This document shows, one piece after another, positions 27,795 through 37,030 of a stretch of DNA of 64,000 nt (the stretch's first letter is position 1; each line of letters begins with the position of its first letter). The notes below the pieces were generated by a model. That model was given only the letters and a program-made list of their open reading frames with translations, searched no databases and was not told where the DNA came from. The position numbers and the translations under genes were made by a program. Origin of the DNA: an uncultured Clostridia bacterium (GTDB taxonomy: Bacteria > Bacillota > Clostridia > Christensenellales > Borkfalkiaceae); contig CASESJ010000001.1 of the NCBI GenBank assembly GCA_949290575.1, positions 186,001 through 250,000 of the forward strand, read 5' to 3'.

Positions 27795-28640
27795 ATGAAC
27801 AAACAGGAACAGGCTGAATTTTTAATAGAGGCAATGCCCTATATTAAAAAGTATTTCAATAAGATTTTGGTCGTAAAGTACGGCGGAAACGCGATGATAG
27901 ACGACGAACTCAAGTCGTCAGTCATGCGCGATTTGGTCGTTCTCAATCTCTTAGGAATTAAAGTCGTTCTCGTTCACGGCGGCGGTCCTGAAATTTCCCA
28001 GACGATCAAACAGATGGGAAAGGAGACGAGGTTTGTAAACGGTCTTCGTTACACCGACGAAGAAACCGCCGAAATCGTCCGCATGGTGCTCGCGGGTAAG
28101 GTCAATAAGTCTCTGACCGACCTCATTTGTCGTCACGGTGGCAAAGCTATAGGTATCTGCGGACAGGACGGTCACCTCATAAGGTGCGAAAAGCAGGACG
28201 AAAGTCTCGGTTTCGTCGGCAAAATCACTTCAATTAATACTGAAATCATAACCGACCTCCTCGGGCTCGGTTATGTACCCGTTATTTCCACCGTCGGATA
28301 TGACGACGAGGGAAATATATATAACGTCAATGCCGATACGGCAGCGGCGTCCATAGCAGGCGCGCTCAAGGCGGAAAGCCTTATTCTGATGACCGACATA
28401 AGGGGACTTCTCGAAAATAAAGACGACCCCGAAAGTCTCATAAAGAAGGTCTATGTTTCCGACGTGCCCGCTCTTGTAAAACAGGGTATAATATCGGGAG
28501 GCATGATACCCAAGATAGAATGTTGTAAAGATGCAATCCGTCGCGGAGTTAAAAAAGTGTTCATAACCGACGGACGTGTTTCCCATTCCATTTTAATAGA
28601 AATATTGTCCGACGAAGGCAGCGGAACAATGTTTATATAA
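27795..28640 (+). CDS. argB: Acetylglutamate kinase
   Basis: Phosphorylates N-acetylglutamate. The amino-acid-kinase fold shows VVKYGGNAM, VLVHGGGPEI, NVNADTAAASIAGAL, LTDIRGLL and SGGMIPKIECC. ATG 27795, with AGGA six bases upstream, gives the normal 281-residue protein. An in-frame upstream codon at 27756 lies inside argJ and would add 13 unrelated residues. Arginine-sensitive kinases carry an extra N-terminal helix. Here a short helix-like N-terminus (MNKQEQAEFLIEAMPYIKK) is present, so feedback inhibition is possible. Confidence 0.96.
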   Translation: MNKQEQAEFLIEAMPYIKKYFNKILVVKYGGNAMIDDELKSSVMRDLVVLNLLGIKVVLVHGGGPEISQTIKQMGKETRFVNGLRYTDEETAEIVRMVLAGKVNKSLTDLICRHGGKAIGICGQDGHLIRCEKQDESLGFVGKITSINTEIITDLLGLGYVPVISTVGYDDEGNIYNVNADTAAASIAGALKAESLILMTDIRGLLENKDDPESLIKKVYVSDVPALVKQGIISGGMIPKIECCKDAIRRGVKKVFITDGRVSHSILIEILSDEGSGTMFI

Positions 28641-28642
28641 CC

Positions 28643-28675
28643 GACTGATTTATTTTTTAAATCAGTCTTTATTTT
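28643..28675 (+). terminator. AT-rich hairpin between argB and argD
   Basis: A perfect 10-bp stem (28643-28652 with 28658-28667), a five-T loop, then TTTATTTT. It is low in G+C, so it is probably a leaky terminator or attenuator inside the arg unit that lowers downstream expression. Confidence 0.5.
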
Positions 28676-28690
28676 AATAAGGTACAAATT

Positions 28691-29851
28691 ATGGACAAAA
28701 AAAGTATTGTAAATGAAGATAAAGAGTATGTGGCAAGTACCTATGCGCGCTTCGACGTTGCGTTCGAGCGCGGCGAGGGCAGCAGGCTCTATGACTTCGA
28801 CGGCAAGGAATACATAGACTGTGCTACGGGCATTGGCGTCAACATTTTCGGCATTTGCGACGAGGAGTGGAAGGACGCCGTTGTCAGCCAGATAAATCTC
28901 ATACAGCACACTTCAAATCTTTATTATTCCCGGCCTCAGGCGCACCTTGCAAAACTTCTCTGTCAGAAGACTGGCGCAGCCAAAGTATTTTTCGGCAACA
29001 GCGGTGCAGAGGCAAATGAGTGTGCGATAAAGACTGCCAGGAAGTACGGCAATACGCGCTATGGCAGAAACGAAATCATAACCTTGAAAAATTCATTCCA
29101 CGGCAGAACGATGGCAACGCTTACGGCTACTGGTCAGGACGCTTTTCATAAATATTTTGACCCGTTTCTGCCGGGATTTAAATATGCTGAACCCGATATG
29201 GACGGAATTATTGCCTGCTATACGGATAAAACCTGCGCGGTCATGTTTGAGTGCATACAGGGCGAAAGCGGCGTAAACGTGCTCGACGGAGCGTTTTTGA
29301 AAGAGCTTGAAAAGTTCTGCAAAGAGCGCGATATTCTGCTGATATGCGACGAAGTTCAGTGCGGAAACGGCAGAACGGGTTACATGTACGCCTACGAACA
29401 TTTCGGCATTCACCCTGATATCGTAACTACGGCTAAGGGTCTGGGCGGAGGTCTGCCTATCGGCGCGTGCCTCATGTTCGACAAGTGCGCGGATACGTTC
29501 ACCTACGGCGACCACGGCTCGACTTTCGGCGGCAACCCCGTAGCCTGCGCGGGTGCATGCAGCATAGTTGAGAGACTTACAGACGACCTTCTGAACGAGG
29601 TTAAGGGCAAGGGCGCGTATTTTATGGCGCAGCTTGCGCGCATACGCAACGTAAAATCTGTCAGCGGACTGGGACTTATGATAGGTCTCGAAACAACTAA
29701 ACCCGCAAGACAGGTTGCGGCAGAGTGCCTTGATAAAGGACTTATCGTCCTTACGGCTCACGACAAAGTAAGATTGCTTCCGCCGTTGAATATAAAAAAA
29801 GACGAGATGGAACAGGCATTGAAAATATTGAATGAGGTAATAAGTAAATGA
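28691..29851 (+). CDS. argD: Acetylornithine aminotransferase
   Basis: PLP-dependent class III aminotransferase converting N-acetylglutamate semialdehyde to N-acetylornithine. The 386 residues contain YIDCATGIGVN, FFGNSGAEANECAIK, NSFHGRTMATL, DEVQCGNGRTG and the PLP lysine in TTAKGLGGGLPIGA. Position between argB and argF supports ArgD over related ornithine or GABA aminotransferases. Its stop overlaps the argF start (ATGA). Confidence 0.95.
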   Translation: MDKKSIVNEDKEYVASTYARFDVAFERGEGSRLYDFDGKEYIDCATGIGVNIFGICDEEWKDAVVSQINLIQHTSNLYYSRPQAHLAKLLCQKTGAAKVFFGNSGAEANECAIKTARKYGNTRYGRNEIITLKNSFHGRTMATLTATGQDAFHKYFDPFLPGFKYAEPDMDGIIACYTDKTCAVMFECIQGESGVNVLDGAFLKELEKFCKERDILLICDEVQCGNGRTGYMYAYEHFGIHPDIVTTAKGLGGGLPIGACLMFDKCADTFTYGDHGSTFGGNPVACAGACSIVERLTDDLLNEVKGKGAYFMAQLARIRNVKSVSGLGLMIGLETTKPARQVAAECLDKGLIVLTAHDKVRLLPPLNIKKDEMEQALKILNEVISK

Positions 29852-30750
29852 GACATTTATTGAAATTGGAAGATCTGACGCGCGAGGACATACTGTCCAT
29901 ACTCAATCTCGCGGACCAGCTCAAATTCGAAAGGATTAACGGCGTACAGAAAGATTACCTTAAGGGTAAAAAGATAGGACTAATTTTCCAGAAAGCTTCT
30001 ACGCGCACGAGGGTGTCTTTCGAGGCCGGCATATACGAACTCGGCGGCTACGGACTGTTCCTTTTGAGCAACGATTTGCAGATAGGCAGGGGCGAGCCCG
30101 TTCAGGACACTGCGAGAGTGCTTTCACGTTACCTTGACGGCATTATGATACGTACTTTTGCTCAGCAGGAAGTCGAAGACCTTGCAAAATATGGTTCGAT
30201 ACCCGTAATTAACGGTCTCACAGATTACGCGCATCCCTGTCAGGTTCTTGCCGACCTCATGACCATAAGAGAGTATAAAGGCAGCTTCAAGGGTCTCAAG
30301 CTCGCGTTCGTCGGCGACGGCAACAATATGGCAAACAGTCTGCTTGTCGGAGCGATAAAGACGGGCATGTCGTTTGCGATTGCCTGCCCCAAGGGATACG
30401 AACCCGACAAGCGTCTCATCGAATGGGCTAAAGAAAACGGCGACGTCACAATTACCGAGGACGTAAAAGAGGCGGTAAAGGATGCAGACGTTGTCTATAC
30501 TGACGTGTGGGCGTCTATGGGACAGGAAGAAGAGAAACTCAAGAGGCAGAAAGCTTTTGCCGGCTATCAGGTCAACAAGAAAAATCTTTCCGTGGCGAAG
30601 AACGACGTCATAGTTCTTCACTGCCTGCCCGCTCACCGCGAAGAGGAAATCACCGCAGAGGTATTTGAAGAACACGCGGACGAGATATTCAATCAGGCGG
30701 AAAACAGACTGCACGTACAGAAAGCAGTAATGGTAAAACTTCTCAAATAA
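29848..30750 (+). CDS. argF: Ornithine carbamoyltransferase
   Basis: Makes citrulline from ornithine and carbamoyl phosphate. The 300 residues carry the carbamoyl-phosphate motif STRTRVSFE, a second phosphate-binding region DYAHPCQVLADLMT, and HCLPAHREEE with the catalytic Cys. Translationally coupled to argD. Carbamoyl phosphate is supplied by carAB immediately downstream. Confidence 0.96.
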   Translation: MRHLLKLEDLTREDILSILNLADQLKFERINGVQKDYLKGKKIGLIFQKASTRTRVSFEAGIYELGGYGLFLLSNDLQIGRGEPVQDTARVLSRYLDGIMIRTFAQQEVEDLAKYGSIPVINGLTDYAHPCQVLADLMTIREYKGSFKGLKLAFVGDGNNMANSLLVGAIKTGMSFAIACPKGYEPDKRLIEWAKENGDVTITEDVKEAVKDADVVYTDVWASMGQEEEKLKRQKAFAGYQVNKKNLSVAKNDVIVLHCLPAHREEEITAEVFEEHADEIFNQAENRLHVQKAVMVKLLK

Positions 30751-30785
30751 TCACACTTAAAATAATTCATACAAGGAAGCAATAC

Positions 30786-31859
30786 ATGGAAAACAGCAAA
30801 GTTTATTTAACGCTGCAAAACGGAAAACAGTTTGTCGGAAAGCGTTTCGGCGCGAAGGGCGAAGTAATCGGTGAACTCGTATTTACTACGGGTATGACGG
30901 GTTATGTGGAGACGCTCACCGACCCCAGTTACTACGGTCAGATTGTTACGCAGACATTCCCTCTCATAGGAAACTACGGCGTAACGCCCGACATGGAGAG
31001 TAAAAAGCCCTGGGTTTCCGCATATATCGTAAGGGAGAAGTGTGACGCGCCTTCGAACTTCAGATGCGAGGAGACGATAGATAAGTACCTCAAAGATAAC
31101 GGCATTGTGGGCGTTTACGGCATCGACACGCGCGAGCTTACAAAAATTGTAAGGGAATCGGGCGTAATGAATGCCGCAATAACCTCCAGACCCCTGAAGG
31201 ATTTCAGCGAAGTTGAGGCTTACGTCATAAAGGACGCCGTAAAGAGCGTAACCTGCGGCGAGGTTGAATACTTTGGCAATCCTGAAGGCATAAAAGTTGC
31301 CGTCTGGGATTTCGGCGCGAAAGATAACATTATCCGTGAGCTCGTAAAGCGCGGCTGCTATTGCGTAAAAGTGCCCGCAACTTATACGGCGGAGCAGATT
31401 TTAGCTCTCAATCCCCGCGGACTTATGCTGTGCAACGGTCCCGGCGACCCAGCAGAAAATGTTGAAATTATAGAGAATATCAGAAAACTTGCAGGCAAAT
31501 TGCCAATATTCGGCATATGCCTCGGACATCAGCTCTTCGCACTCGCAATGGGCGGAAAGACCAAAAAGATGAAGTATGGTCACCGCGGCGCAAATCAGCC
31601 CGTCAAATGTCTTGCGACGGGAAGAGTATATATCTCCAGCCAGAACCATGGTTACGAAGTTATCTCTTCCAGCCTCGAGGGCGTAGGTCAGCTCAGCTAT
31701 ATAAACGCAAACGACAATACCTGCGAAGGTTTCGACTATCCTCAGCTCAACGCATACACCGTTCAGTTCCACCCCGAAGCATGCGGCGGACCCCGCGACG
31801 CTTCGTTCCTGTTTGATAAATTTATCAAGAATATGACGGAGGGAAAGTACAATGCCTAA
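30786..31859 (+). CDS. carA: Carbamoyl-phosphate synthase small (glutaminase) subunit
   Basis: Class I glutamine amidotransferase that feeds ammonia to CarB. The N-terminal CarA domain contains FTTGMTGYVETLTDPSYYGQ. The amidotransferase domain has GICLGHQL (nucleophilic Cys), FHPEACGGPRD (His and Glu of the triad) and the SSQNHGYEV stretch. 357 residues, normal length. AAGGAAG precedes ATG 30786. It overlaps the carB fusion gene by eight bases. Confidence 0.96.
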   Translation: MENSKVYLTLQNGKQFVGKRFGAKGEVIGELVFTTGMTGYVETLTDPSYYGQIVTQTFPLIGNYGVTPDMESKKPWVSAYIVREKCDAPSNFRCEETIDKYLKDNGIVGVYGIDTRELTKIVRESGVMNAAITSRPLKDFSEVEAYVIKDAVKSVTCGEVEYFGNPEGIKVAVWDFGAKDNIIRELVKRGCYCVKVPATYTAEQILALNPRGLMLCNGPGDPAENVEIIENIRKLAGKLPIFGICLGHQLFALAMGGKTKKMKYGHRGANQPVKCLATGRVYISSQNHGYEVISSSLEGVGQLSYINANDNTCEGFDYPQLNAYTVQFHPEACGGPRDASFLFDKFIKNMTEGKYNA

Positions 31860-34800
31860 AAGAGAAGATATAAAGAAAGTACTCGTAATAGGTTCAGGTC
31901 CCATAGTTATTGGTCAGGCGGCAGAGTTCGACTATGCAGGTGCGCAGGCGTGCCGTGTTATGAAGGACGCAGGACTTAACGTTGTGCTTTGCAACTCCAA
32001 CCCCGCAACCATAATGACGGACAGCGCGCTCGCAGACGAGATTTATCTCGAACCGCTCACCGTAGATACGCTTAAAAGAATAATCATAAAGGAACGTCCC
32101 GACAGTCTGCTTGCATCGCTCGGCGGACAGACGGGTCTTACGCTCGGTTGTAAGCTTGCAAAAGAGGGCTTCCTCGACGAATACGGAGTAAAGCTCATAG
32201 GCGTCAATGTCGACAGTATTGACAGAGCGGAGGACAGAGAACTCTTCAAGGAGACGATGAATAAAATCGGTCAGCCCGTAGTTCCCTCCGATATCGCTTA
32301 CACTGTAGACGAATGCGTTGCCGTTGCCGAGAAGATTGGCGGCTATCCCGTAATCGTCCGTCCCGCATACACGCTCGGCGGCGCGGGCGGCGGCGTTGCT
32401 TACAATGAGGAAGAGCTGAGACTTATCTCTCACAACGGTCTTATGCTTTCGCCCATCACTCAGGTACTTATCGAAAAGTACATAGGCGGCTGGAAGGAAA
32501 TCGAGTTCGAAGTGCTCCGCGACGGCGCGGGCAACGTGCTCACGGTCTGCTCTATGGAAAACTTTGACCCCGTCGGAATTCATACGGGCGACTCAATAGT
32601 CATAGCTCCCGCGGTGACGCTTTCGGATAAAGAATATCAGATGCTGCGTACGGCGTCTCTCGATATCATAACTGAGCTTGGCATAGAGGGCGGCTGCAAC
32701 TGTCAGTTTGCACTCAACCCCGACTCTTTCGAATATTCAGTTATCGAAGTAAACCCCAGAGTTTCGCGTTCGTCCGCACTCGCTTCTAAGGCGACTGGTT
32801 ATCCCATAGCTAAGGTTGCCGCAAAGATTGCGCTCGGCTATACGCTTGACGAAATCAAAAACGACGTCACGGGCAAAACTTATGCCTGCTTCGAGCCCAC
32901 GCTCGACTATGTTGTCGTAAAATTGCCCAAGTGGCCCTTCGATAAATTCCTCTATGCAAAGCGTACGCTCGGTACGAGAATGAAGGCCACAGGTGAAGTC
33001 ATGGCTATAGGCACAAGCTTTGAAATGGCTATCATGAAGGCGGTAAGGGGCGCAGAAATTTCGCTCAATACCCTCAATATGCCCAAGATGGCTGAGCTTT
33101 CCGACGAGGAAATAAGAAGCAAACTTCACGAACTTACTGACGAGAGACTGTTTGTCGTATATCAGGCTTTAAAGCGCGGATTTGCTATTGAAGAAATTCA
33201 CGATATAACAAAAATAGACGAATGGTTCCTCGATAAACTTAAAAATCTTTGCAAATACGAAGCCGAAATTGCAGGCAAGGCAATGACGAGCGCGCAGTAC
33301 ATCGAAGGCAAAAAGCTCGGTTATCCCGACAAGGCTCTGCAGCAGCTTTCGGGCAACAAGCTTCCCAAGCACGTAGACGCCGCATTCAAGATGGTTGATA
33401 CCTGCGGTGCTGAATTTGCCGCGCAGACGCCTTACTTCTACTCGACATACGACGAAAAGGCGCACGACGAGGCTGTTCCCTATGTAACTGAGAGCAGAAA
33501 GAAAAAGAAGAAGAGAATAATAGTTATCGGTTCAGGTCCCATAAGAATAGGACAGGGTATCGAGTTCGACTATTCTTCCGTTCACTGCGTGTGGGCTCTG
33601 AAACGCCTCGGCTACGAAGTGATTATAATAAACAATAACCCCGAAACTGTTTCAACCGACTTCGATACCGCGGACAGGCTTTATTTTGAAAGCCTTACTC
33701 CCGAGGATGTTCAGAACGTCATCGATATCGAAAAACCCTACGGCGTCGTAATTACTTTCGGCGGACAGACGGCTATAAAGCTCTGTGCATACCTCGACAA
33801 GAAGGGCGTAAGAATTTTAGGTACTCCTGCCGACAGCATAGACCTTGCCGAGGACAGAGAGAGGTTTGACGAACTGCTCGAGCAGTTCCATATCGCAAGA
33901 CCAAAGGGTCTTACTGTAATGACCAAGGAAGAGGCTGTAAAGGCTGCCGAAACTTTGGGTTATCCCGTGCTTTTGCGTCCTTCGTACGTCATAGGCGGTC
34001 AGAACATGACAATAGCCTTCACGCAGAACGATATCGAAAGATACATGGATGTCATTCTCGCGCAGAAGATTGAAAACCCCGTGCTCTGCGATAAGTACCT
34101 TATGGGTACGGAGCTCGAAGTTGACGCAATTTCCGACGGAGTGGACGTGCTCATTCCGGGTATCATGCAGCATATCGAAAGAGCGGGCGTCCACAGCGGC
34201 GACTCTATTGCCGTCTATCCCCCTTACAATCTGAGCGACGCAATGCTCAAAAAGGTGGTGGAAGTTTCCACAAATCTTGCGATCTCGCTCAAGACAAAGG
34301 GTCTCATCAATATTCAGTACCTCATTTATCACAACGAACTCTACGTTATAGAGGTCAATCCCAGAGCTTCGAGAACAATACCTTACATTTCAAAGGTTAC
34401 GGGCGTTCCCATGGTCGACCTCGCAACGAGAATTATGGTTGGCGCAAAGCTTAAGAGATTGGGCTACGGCACGGGTCTTTATAAGAATTCGCCCTATGTT
34501 GCCGTAAAAGTTCCTGTGTTCTCGTTTGAAAAGCTCAACGACGTCAACTCGCAGCTCGGTCCTGAAATGAAGTCGACGGGCGAAGTTCTCGGTATCGGCA
34601 AGACGATAGAGGAGGCTCTCTTCAAGGGGCTTGTCTCTGCAGGCTTCAATATGAAGCACCCCACAAAACAGAACCCTTCTGGCATATACTTCACCATAAA
34701 CGACGAAGATAAGTTTGAGATTGTAAATATCGTAAAGAAATTTGCCGATTTGGGACTTACTTTCTACGCCACAAAGGGCACGGCTCAGGTTATCAGAAGT

Positions 34801-35904
34801 CTCGGTCTCGACTGCACGGAAGTTGCAAGACTTTCCACAAACGACGATATCTTCAAACTCATGGACGAGGGAAAGATAGACTATATAGTCTATACCGGCA
34901 AGACCGATATGGAATCTATAACCAACTATATTTCTCTTCATCACCATGCAATTCTGCTCGGAATAACCGTACTCACGTCGCTTGATACTACAAATGCTCT
35001 CGCGGACGTCATTGCGGGTAGATATAACCAGTTCAATACCGAACTCGTGGATATCAACCATCTGAGAAAGGAAAAATTAAAGCTCGAATTCAATAAAATG
35101 CATTCCTGCGGCAATGACTATATCTTCTTCAACAATATGGACAACCGCATCACCTGCCCCGAGTCGCTTGCAATCAACTTTGCAGACAGACACTATGCAA
35201 TCGGCGGCGACGGCATCGTATTGATTGAAAAATCTGATATTGCCGACGCAAAGGTCAGGGTGTTCAACAGCGACGGTTCAGACGCGGGAATATCTGTAAA
35301 TCCTCTCAGAATTGCTGCAAAATACCTCTACGATAACGGTATTGTCACAAATGAGGAGCTCACGCTCGAGATGTGCGGCAAGGCAGAAAAGCTTTCAGTT
35401 TCCTGTTTCAACGGTGCGGCAAGCTCTGTTTCCGTAAAGCTTGAGGGTCCCGTAGTCGACAGATACGAACTCCCCGAGGGACTTGTTACCTATGCAAGAT
35501 ACGGCGGAAAGCAGAAGGATGCCTATAAGGTCAAGATAGGCAAGAACCATTTTGTAACCTTCTGCGACAAGATTGACGACGTCGATTTTGAAGATTACAG
35601 TCAGGAACTCTCGTCAAAGCTTGATTTCTATCCCGAAATTGACTTCATCGAGTGTGTAAGAGTGGTAAACAACGTTACGCTCAGAATGCGCGTGCTCGGC
35701 AAAATAAGCGGCGAAACGTGGTCTTGCGGTACGGCTGTTGCCGCTGCTGCGCTTGCGGCGATAGATATGGGCGAATGCGTCACGGGTGAAATAATAACCG
35801 TCAAGCTCAAGGGCGGCGACCTCTTTGTAAAAGTTTGCGAAGACGGTTCGGTTGAAATAGACGGACCTGTCAAGCAGGCATTCAAGGGAATAATTGAAAT
35901 TTAA
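31852..35904 (+). CDS. carB: CarB carbamoyl-phosphate synthase large subunit fused to a DapF-like domain
   Basis: A 1350-residue continuous frame. Residues 1-1075 are a complete CarB. The first ATP-grasp half begins GSGPIVIGQAAEFDYAG and the second GSGPIRIGQGIEFDYSS. An allosteric MGS-like domain ends near 1070. Residues 1076-1350 match diaminopimelate epimerase (KMHSCGNDY, RHYAIGGDGIVLIE, FNSDGSDAG, SGETWSCGTA). The junction LKLEF corresponds to the usual DapF N-terminus MKLEF with Met replaced by Leu (TTA at 35077). Several epimerase active-site residues are lost (see the domain entry). Ammonia from CarA is used for carbamoyl phosphate. The role of the tail is unknown. The stop overlaps the next start. 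Confidence 0.94.
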   Translation: MPKREDIKKVLVIGSGPIVIGQAAEFDYAGAQACRVMKDAGLNVVLCNSNPATIMTDSALADEIYLEPLTVDTLKRIIIKERPDSLLASLGGQTGLTLGCKLAKEGFLDEYGVKLIGVNVDSIDRAEDRELFKETMNKIGQPVVPSDIAYTVDECVAVAEKIGGYPVIVRPAYTLGGAGGGVAYNEEELRLISHNGLMLSPITQVLIEKYIGGWKEIEFEVLRDGAGNVLTVCSMENFDPVGIHTGDSIVIAPAVTLSDKEYQMLRTASLDIITELGIEGGCNCQFALNPDSFEYSVIEVNPRVSRSSALASKATGYPIAKVAAKIALGYTLDEIKNDVTGKTYACFEPTLDYVVVKLPKWPFDKFLYAKRTLGTRMKATGEVMAIGTSFEMAIMKAVRGAEISLNTLNMPKMAELSDEEIRSKLHELTDERLFVVYQALKRGFAIEEIHDITKIDEWFLDKLKNLCKYEAEIAGKAMTSAQYIEGKKLGYPDKALQQLSGNKLPKHVDAAFKMVDTCGAEFAAQTPYFYSTYDEKAHDEAVPYVTESRKKKKKRIIVIGSGPIRIGQGIEFDYSSVHCVWALKRLGYEVIIINNNPETVSTDFDTADRLYFESLTPEDVQNVIDIEKPYGVVITFGGQTAIKLCAYLDKKGVRILGTPADSIDLAEDRERFDELLEQFHIARPKGLTVMTKEEAVKAAETLGYPVLLRPSYVIGGQNMTIAFTQNDIERYMDVILAQKIENPVLCDKYLMGTELEVDAISDGVDVLIPGIMQHIERAGVHSGDSIAVYPPYNLSDAMLKKVVEVSTNLAISLKTKGLINIQYLIYHNELYVIEVNPRASRTIPYISKVTGVPMVDLATRIMVGAKLKRLGYGTGLYKNSPYVAVKVPVFSFEKLNDVNSQLGPEMKSTGEVLGIGKTIEEALFKGLVSAGFNMKHPTKQNPSGIYFTINDEDKFEIVNIVKKFADLGLTFYATKGTAQVIRSLGLDCTEVARLSTNDDIFKLMDEGKIDYIVYTGKTDMESITNYISLHHHAILLGITVLTSLDTTNALADVIAGRYNQFNTELVDINHLRKEKLKLEFNKMHSCGNDYIFFNNMDNRITCPESLAINFADRHYAIGGDGIVLIEKSDIADAKVRVFNSDGSDAGISVNPLRIAAKYLYDNGIVTNEELTLEMCGKAEKLSVSCFNGAASSVSVKLEGPVVDRYELPEGLVTYARYGGKQKDAYKVKIGKNHFVTFCDKIDDVDFEDYSQELSSKLDFYPEIDFIECVRVVNNVTLRMRVLGKISGETWSCGTAVAAAALAAIDMGECVTGEIITVKLKGGDLFVKVCEDGSVEIDGPVKQAFKGIIEI
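35077..35904 (+). other. Degenerate DapF-like domain at the CarB C-terminus
   Basis: DapF uses two cysteines on opposite substrate faces. Here the first, normally in MCGNGxRC, is Ser1148 within GISVNPLR. The second, Cys1292 in WSCGTAV, remains. The Glu-Arg pair before GET is Gly1283-Lys1284, and the Asn of the PEGTNVEF region appears to be Phe. The oxyanion-type Gly of CGTG is Ala. The fold seems intact and the frame is open, so it is probably a folded but non-epimerising domain. No convincing ribosome site lies before the internal ATG at 35098. Confidence 0.82.
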
Positions 35905-37028
35905 TGATATATCTCGATAATGCAGCCACAACAAGACCAGATAAGCAGTGTCTTGAAGAGGCAGAACAATTCTTATATGAAAACTATTATAATCCTTCCG
36001 CGCTTTACGCGGAAGGTTATAATTTGCACCTCAATTTAAAAGAGGCGCGCAAAAACATTCTTTCCTGCATAGCTGACGAAAGTTTTGACCTTGTAATAAC
36101 TTCCTGCGGAACAGAGGCGGACAATCACGCTCTTTTCTGCGGCGGCAGGCGCGGAAATGTTGTAACTACGCTGGGGGAACATTCAGCCGTATTTTCCGCC
36201 GCAAACGAGCTTAAACAGCGCGGAATTGAGGTGAGATTTGCTCCGCTCAACGCCGACGGCAGCGTGGACAGGCAGAAGATCATTGAGCTTGTGGACAATA
36301 AGACGTCGCTTGTCTCCGTCATTCACGTAAATAATGAAACGGGCGCAGTCAACGATATCAATGCAATAGCGCGTGAAGTCAAGGCGAAAAATAAGAATAC
36401 CTTGTTTCACTCCGACGGGGTCCAGGCTTTCGGAAAAATACTTTTCCGACTTGATAAATGTGTCGATTTATATTCGGTTTCGGCTCATAAGATAGGCGGA
36501 ATGAAGGGAACGGGTGCGCTCTTCAAGCGTAAAAGTCTTGTAATAAAGCCCTTTATCTATGGCGGAGGACAGGAAAACGGTCTGAGGAGCGGAACGGAGA
36601 ATGTATTCGGCATAAAGATGTTTGAGCTTGCCGCAAAAAAACGTTATGCGTCCATAAAGAATTGTTATCAGCAAGTTACGCGGCTCAATGAAGCGATGTG
36701 GAAAACGCTTGATAAATCGCTATTCACCCGCATATCGCCTGAGGACGGTTCGCCCTACATACTTACGGTCGGGGCGGACGGCGTCAGGGGAGAAACCATA
36801 CTCCACGAAGCCGACGACCTCGGCATAATAATCGGCACGGGTTCAGCTTGTTCTTCCAACGACAAAAAGCGTTATTCTCGCGTAATTCTGGCATGCGGAA
36901 CGGATGAAAACCTCGCGGACGGCATACTCAGGCTGAGTTTCAGCCCTGAAAATACTGTCGAAGAGGTTACAGAAGCGGCTAAAGTATTAAATCAGCTTGT
37001 AAAAGACAGAAAAGATATAATGGCTTAA
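35904..37028 (+). CDS. Cysteine desulfurase (NifS/IscS family)
   Basis: PLP enzyme that takes sulfur from cysteine, 374 residues. Visible are YLDNAATTRPD, SCGTEADNHAL, HVNNETGAVNDI, the PLP lysine in SVSAHKIGGMKG and the persulfide Cys in GTGSACSS. Coupled to the carB fusion gene by a one-base overlap and three bases before thiI. This neighbour pairing is known from other Bacillota, where a dedicated desulfurase feeds ThiI, so its main job is probably tRNA 4-thiouridine rather than general Fe-S assembly. Confidence 0.94.
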   Translation: MIYLDNAATTRPDKQCLEEAEQFLYENYYNPSALYAEGYNLHLNLKEARKNILSCIADESFDLVITSCGTEADNHALFCGGRRGNVVTTLGEHSAVFSAANELKQRGIEVRFAPLNADGSVDRQKIIELVDNKTSLVSVIHVNNETGAVNDINAIAREVKAKNKNTLFHSDGVQAFGKILFRLDKCVDLYSVSAHKIGGMKGTGALFKRKSLVIKPFIYGGGQENGLRSGTENVFGIKMFELAAKKRYASIKNCYQQVTRLNEAMWKTLDKSLFTRISPEDGSPYILTVGADGVRGETILHEADDLGIIIGTGSACSSNDKKRYSRVILACGTDENLADGILRLSFSPENTVEEVTEAAKVLNQLVKDRKDIMA

Positions 37029-37030
37029 TT

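Noticed and set aside
35098..35904. Separate dapF gene starting at the internal ATG
   Set aside because: No stop separates it from carB, no ribosome site precedes 35098, and the start would cut off the LKLEF strand typical of DapF. The fusion is the simpler reading.
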